DNA of 64,000 bases. Origin: Vibrio mimicus. Lineage in GTDB: Bacteria > Pseudomonadota > Gammaproteobacteria > Enterobacterales > Vibrionaceae. Position numbers and translations under genes: made by a program. Location: NCBI RefSeq assembly GCF_019048845.1, contig NZ_CP077426.1, positions 1,349,501-1,413,500 on the forward strand, written 5' to 3'. Shown piece by piece: positions 60,349 to 64,000 of the stretch; the stretch's first letter is position 1, and each line of letters opens with the position of its first letter. The notes under the pieces are model-generated. The model had not been told where the DNA came from. It saw only the letters and a list, made by a program, of their open reading frames with translations, and ran no database searches.

Positions 60349-61970
60349 TACTCGGCCACCCTCTCAACGGTATTAAATGGCTGAACATTAAAAGGACTCA
60401 AACGAAAGCCGGTAAGCGATTTATTGTACGCCGTGAACTGTATACCATGCGCCAACGGAATAACGGGAAACTCTTGATTAAGAATGTTCTGTGCTTGGCG
60501 GTATAGGTTTAAGCGATAACGCGGTTTATTCACTTCTAAGGCTAAATCGAGTAGGAAATCAAAGTCGCTGTCGCACCACATAGAGACGTTGAGCCCTGCG
60601 CGATTGGAGCCACAAGACAGTAGCGGTCTTAAAAAGTTATCGGGATCACCGGTATCACCTGTCCAACCACTTAAGAACAGATCAATATTGTTGCGCTCAG
60701 TCAATTCTTGGCGCGTGGTTCTATCCTCACTGATCAAGCGAACGATGACGCCAATATCCGCTAAGTTAGCTTGGATCAACTCTGCTGTTTTGCGTGGGCT
60801 TGGGTTGTAGGCTTTAGGATCGACAGGGACTGACATCGTCAGTTCTAGCCCATGCTCATAACCTGCTTCACGCAGCAGAGCTTGCGCATAGTTGCGATCA
60901 TAGCGAATCTGTACGGTATCTTGCTGGTAGGCCCAAGACATGGGCGGCAAAATCGTAAAAGCAATATTTCCGGTACCGTAATACACAGAATCTAAAATAT
61001 TCTGTCGGTTAATCGCAAAATTGAGTGCCTTACGCACGCGAGTATCATTAAGTGCGGGATGCTGAGTATTGACAGCAATAAATGCCACATTCATCGCAGG
61101 AGTTGTCGTTAGCACAATCTCTTGGTTTTTTTCAATCGCAGGAAGCTGGCTTGATATCGGAGAATTGAGCACGTCACACTCATTACGAAGCAGCTTGGCA
61201 AGCATGCCCGTGCCACGTTGTGAAATATCAAACACCACCTGTTCAACTTTGGCGACACCATTCCAATAGAGGGGATGACGTTTTAAGCGAATCAAATCGC
61301 GCGGGTGGTATTCGGCAAGATAAAAAGGGCCACTCCCCACAGGTAAGCTGTCCAATTTTTCCTTTTCGTCATCAATCATCAATTGATAAGCGTACTCTTG
61401 TGAAAGAATCACTGCATGAGTGGTGGCAATATTGGACAAGAAGCTGTTATCTGGACGGCTTAGGGTGAATTTAACCGTCAAATCGTCAACAGCAATGACA
61501 TCGACCAATAGATTTTGGAAATCGATACCTTTGAACCAAGGATATTGGGCTTGCCCAATTTTATGGTACGGGTGAGTAGGGTCAATGATCCGGCGAAAGC
61601 TGAACACCACATCATCGGCATTCAGTGAACGAGTTGGACTAAACCAAGCCGTGGTCTGAAACGCGACATTTGGGCGTAAGCTAAACACATACTCGGTACC
61701 TGCGTCATTCACTTTCCAATCGCTAGCCAAACTGGCAATAGGTAGATGTGTTTCTGGGTCAATCGTGAGTAGGGTGTCATAAAGCTGAGGACCGAGTGCA
61801 CCTGAGGTAATATCGTTATCCACCAGTTGGGGATTAAAGGTAGTGGGCGCGCTTTCACCACAATAGACAAAACCGCTACTGCGAATTTTGCTGTGGTCGA
61901 TGTTTTCTCCACAGCCTGCCAGCAAACCCATGCTGCACAGCCCTAGCGTAAATCGTATCAATGCTTTCAT
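60348..61970 (-). CDS. sapA: Peptide ABC transporter substrate-binding lipoprotein SapA
   Basis: A 540-residue family-5 solute-binding protein. In contrast to enteric SapA, it has a lipoprotein signal (MKALIRFTLGLCSMGLLAGC, lipobox LAGC, Cys20). Shared features include FVYCGESAPTTFNPQLVD, TRSLNADDVVFSFRRIID and LSGWTGDTGDPDNFLRPLLS. It captures peptides or polyamines for SapBCDF. First gene of the operon. It is transcribed in the same direction as pspF, which ends 114 bases upstream. Confidence 0.92.
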   Translation of the reverse strand: MKALIRFTLGLCSMGLLAGCGENIDHSKIRSSGFVYCGESAPTTFNPQLVDNDITSGALGPQLYDTLLTIDPETHLPIASLASDWKVNDAGTEYVFSLRPNVAFQTTAWFSPTRSLNADDVVFSFRRIIDPTHPYHKIGQAQYPWFKGIDFQNLLVDVIAVDDLTVKFTLSRPDNSFLSNIATTHAVILSQEYAYQLMIDDEKEKLDSLPVGSGPFYLAEYHPRDLIRLKRHPLYWNGVAKVEQVVFDISQRGTGMLAKLLRNECDVLNSPISSQLPAIEKNQEIVLTTTPAMNVAFIAVNTQHPALNDTRVRKALNFAINRQNILDSVYYGTGNIAFTILPPMSWAYQQDTVQIRYDRNYAQALLREAGYEHGLELTMSVPVDPKAYNPSPRKTAELIQANLADIGVIVRLISEDRTTRQELTERNNIDLFLSGWTGDTGDPDNFLRPLLSCGSNRAGLNVSMWCDSDFDFLLDLALEVNKPRYRLNLYRQAQNILNQEFPVIPLAHGIQFTAYNKSLTGFRLSPFNVQPFNTVERVAE

Positions 61971-62084
61971 AGTGATCTGAGTCAGTCACGAGGCGCAGTC
62001 AGCGGTGCTGCCAAGCCTCAAAATCCCGCTAATTTACCATTGTTTTCTCAACGAAACCAAGTGAAAAGCCGCATTTGCAGCAGA

Positions 62085-63107
62085 TCACTCCTCGGAGTGT
62101 GAAGCGTTGTCGTTATTCATTTGAGGGTATTTTCTCATCATCCCTCGAAATTGATGATAGCTCAGTCCTAATAGCTGTGCGGCTTGCTTTTGGTTAAATT
62201 TGGCTTGGCTTAGCGCCGCTTGAAGGAGTTCGATATCGAGTTGCTGCTGCCAAATCTTATAATCGAGGGGTAAGTGAAAGCGGGGTTCAACGGTGTGATT
62301 GGCTTCTATTTCGGACATTTCAGTGACAACGTCACCATGGTTGGATGAATTGAATGGATTGAAAACCAGTTGTTCAATCGGTTGGTTATTCAAACCCTGC
62401 TGATAAACGGCACGTTCCACCACATTTTTTAATTCACGTACATTGCCAGGCCAGGGGTATTCCTCAAGCTGGCTTAACGCATTACGGCTAAAACCGACAA
62501 ATAGAGGCAGTTGTAGCTCTCGGCACATGCGAATTGCAAAATGTTCAGCGAGCAGCACTATATCTTCAGGACGTTTACGCAAAGGTGGCAAGTGAATCAC
62601 ATCAAAGGCCAATCGATCCAGTAAATCAGCCCGAAATTGTCCTTGCTTAGCCATTTGCGGTAAATCGGCGTTGGTGGCACACACTAACCGCACATTGGCA
62701 GTCAGCACTTGGCTACCGCCCACACGCTCGTACTGCCCGTATTCAATCACTCGCAACAATTTTTCCTGCACCGAAAGCGGCGCCGTGGCTAATTCATCCA
62801 AAAAGAGTGTGCCCCCTTCAGCACGTTCGAATCGGCCTTGGTGGCGACCTTTGGCACCGGTAAACGAGCCGGATTCATGGCCAAACAACTCTGAATCGAT
62901 CAAACCTTCGCTGAGTGTGGAGCAGTTGAGTGAAACCAGTGGTTGTTCCCAGCGCTTTGATAAGTAATGCAGGCGTTGCGCAATCAGCTCTTTCCCAGTT
63001 CCTCGCTCACCAATCACTAAGACGGGGCGATCGATAGGGGCTAAACGCGAGACTTTATCTAAGACAGCTAAAAACGCAGGCGATTCGCCAAGTAAACTCT
63101 GTTGCAT
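62085..63107 (-). CDS. pspF: Sigma-54 activator PspF
   Basis: A 340-residue enhancer-binding AAA+ protein lacking a receiver domain. Walker A GERGTGKELIAQRL (about 33-46), the loop-1 motif SGSFTGAKG, Walker B GGTLFLDELATAP, and a C-terminal Fis-type HTH (NQKQAAQLLGLSYHQFRGMM). It activates pspA and is itself inhibited by PspA. Divergent from pspA. The usual GAFTGA is GSFTGA here. A strong Shine-Dalgarno, AAGGAG, precedes the ATG. Confidence 0.95.
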   Translation of the reverse strand: MQQSLLGESPAFLAVLDKVSRLAPIDRPVLVIGERGTGKELIAQRLHYLSKRWEQPLVSLNCSTLSEGLIDSELFGHESGSFTGAKGRHQGRFERAEGGTLFLDELATAPLSVQEKLLRVIEYGQYERVGGSQVLTANVRLVCATNADLPQMAKQGQFRADLLDRLAFDVIHLPPLRKRPEDIVLLAEHFAIRMCRELQLPLFVGFSRNALSQLEEYPWPGNVRELKNVVERAVYQQGLNNQPIEQLVFNPFNSSNHGDVVTEMSEIEANHTVEPRFHLPLDYKIWQQQLDIELLQAALSQAKFNQKQAAQLLGLSYHQFRGMMRKYPQMNNDNASHSEE

Positions 63108-63220
63108 CCTCGACTCCTTGAAGTGGTGAATTTGACCAATAGTTGGTGAAATTCATCATAGCACGCAGAGGTGAAAAAACAGTGTTTTTGTAATGTATTG
63201 AAAATTAAGTATTTTAAAGT

Positions 63221-63236
63221 TGGCATGCTATTTGGA
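63221..63236 (+). promoter_or_regulatory. Sigma-54 promoter of the psp operon
   Basis: TGGCATGCTATTTGGA matches the -24/-12 pattern (TGGCAYR-N4-TTG), 79 bases before the pspA ATG. The E. coli pspA promoter also departs from the consensus at the -12 element. Confidence 0.8.
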
Positions 63237-63315
63237 TTTATCTTTGCATAAAACGCACAGCATGGGGCTGCAGCGGTAATCTCAGTGCTTGGCACTGACG
63301 GACAGGAGAAACGTC

Positions 63316-63984
63316 ATGGGTATTTTTTCTCGTTTTGCAGACATCGTAAATTCAAATATCAGCGCTCTACTGGATAAAGCGGAAGATCCAGAGAAAATGA
63401 TCCGCCTCATTATCCAAGAGATGGAAGACACCTTAGTTGAAGTGCGTACCAATTCTGCGAAAGCGATGGCAGACAAAAAAGAGCTAGCGCGTAAAGTGGA
63501 GTCAATTGAAGATCAGTTAGAAGATTGGCAAAACAAAGCCACTTTAGCACTGACTAAACAGCGTGAAGATTTGGCTCGTGCGGCACTGATCGAAAAACAG
63601 AAGTTGCAACATGTGCTGAAAGGCTTACACACAGAGCAAACTCTGGTGGAAGAAACCATCGAAAAACTGACCGGTGAGATCAGCAAGCTGGAAACCAAAA
63701 TCACCGAAACGCGTGCTAAGCAGCAGGCGTTAGCGATTCGTAGCCAAACTGCGAGCCATCGCCGTGATGTACAGCGCCATTTACATGCTGGCCGCACCGA
63801 AGAAGCAATGGCCAAGTTTGAGCAGTTTTCCCGTAAAGTGGATGAGTTGGAAGCGGAAGCTGATCTATATGCACAATCAGGTAATGCGCGTTCTTTAGAG
63901 CAAGAGTTTGCTGAGCTGCAAGCACAAGATGAGATCGAAAAGGAGCTCAACAAGCTAAAAGCTCAGATGAAATCAGACCAATAA
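63316..63984 (+). CDS. pspA: Phage shock protein A
   Basis: A 222-residue ESCRT-III-like coiled-coil protein. The amphipathic N-terminus MGIFSRFADIVNSNISALLD binds damaged membrane. It is followed by continuous helices with charged heptads (KAEDPEKMIRLIIQEMEDTL). PspA both protects the inner membrane and inhibits PspF. The start follows AGGAG; nine upstream in-frame codons are not family-like. pspB begins 13 bases after its stop. Confidence 0.96.
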   Translation: MGIFSRFADIVNSNISALLDKAEDPEKMIRLIIQEMEDTLVEVRTNSAKAMADKKELARKVESIEDQLEDWQNKATLALTKQREDLARAALIEKQKLQHVLKGLHTEQTLVEETIEKLTGEISKLETKITETRAKQQALAIRSQTASHRRDVQRHLHAGRTEEAMAKFEQFSRKVDELEAEADLYAQSGNARSLEQEFAELQAQDEIEKELNKLKAQMKSDQ

Positions 63985-63997
63985 TTGGGAGTAGACT

Positions 63998-64000
63998 ATG
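63998..64000 (+). CDS. pspB: Start codon of the next gene, presumably pspB
   Basis: Only ATG lies in the window, preceded by GGGAG seven bases upstream. Identity rests on the conserved pspABC order. Confidence 0.5.

Overview
The window is a chromosomal segment of a Vibrio, very probably Vibrio cholerae or a close relative such as V. mimicus. The gene order glgCA - tfoY - purR - torD/torR - elyC-cmoM-mukFEB - metR/metE - aspS - torECA - ppaC - sapABCDF - pspFA is what I recall for the larger chromosome of V. cholerae. The RNA upstream of tfoY is nearly identical to the well-studied Vc2 c-di-GMP riboswitch of that species. Most of the window is core, housekeeping DNA, densely packed, with clear intrinsic terminators and a few ERIC (IRU) repeats.

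Layout. 1-9700: glycogen synthesis (glgC, cut by the window edge, and glgA), an alpha/beta hydrolase, two small or membrane proteins, tfoY with its riboswitch, purR, torD and divergent torR, elyC. 9780-20700: cmoM and the MukFEB condensin operon, an Lrp-type regulator divergent from a LysE exporter, a YgiQ-type radical SAM protein. 20990-25620: a PAS/GGDEF-like/EAL protein, then a modular GH19 chitinase beside AT-rich DNA. 26200-38300: a membrane protein with a short coupled upstream ORF, metR and metE around an ERIC element, the type II secretion pilotin aspS, yciI, yciA, yciB, a GAF-GGDEF-EAL protein, small conserved proteins and a FocA-type channel. 38800-47460: torECA with TorR boxes, a GH36 alpha-galactosidase, an RsgA GTPase and the Mn-dependent pyrophosphatase ppaC.

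47600-54130 is the accessory part: two genes for exported proteins in AT-rich DNA. One is an unrecognised 208-residue secreted protein. The other encodes 1587 residues with a Sec-type signal peptide and, near its C-terminus, a nucleotidyl cyclase domain of the ExoY / edema factor / CyaA type with its catalytic residues intact. This is the most interesting object in the window: a free-standing candidate secreted cyclase toxin, not a type III effector and not a MARTX module.

54245-64000: a DUF2750 gene, a DUF2927 gene split by a complete IS3-family element (3-bp target duplication; the reading frame is restored when the element is removed), the sapABCDF transporter operon and the pspF/pspA stress genes with a sigma-54 promoter.

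Links between genes: TorR and TorD (7-9 kb) serve the torECA operon (39-43 kb), which carries matching TorR decamers. AspS supports the type II secretion machine, a plausible exit route for the chitinase and the two accessory secreted proteins. Cyclic di-GMP is represented by one riboswitch and two EAL proteins whose GGDEF motifs are degenerate.
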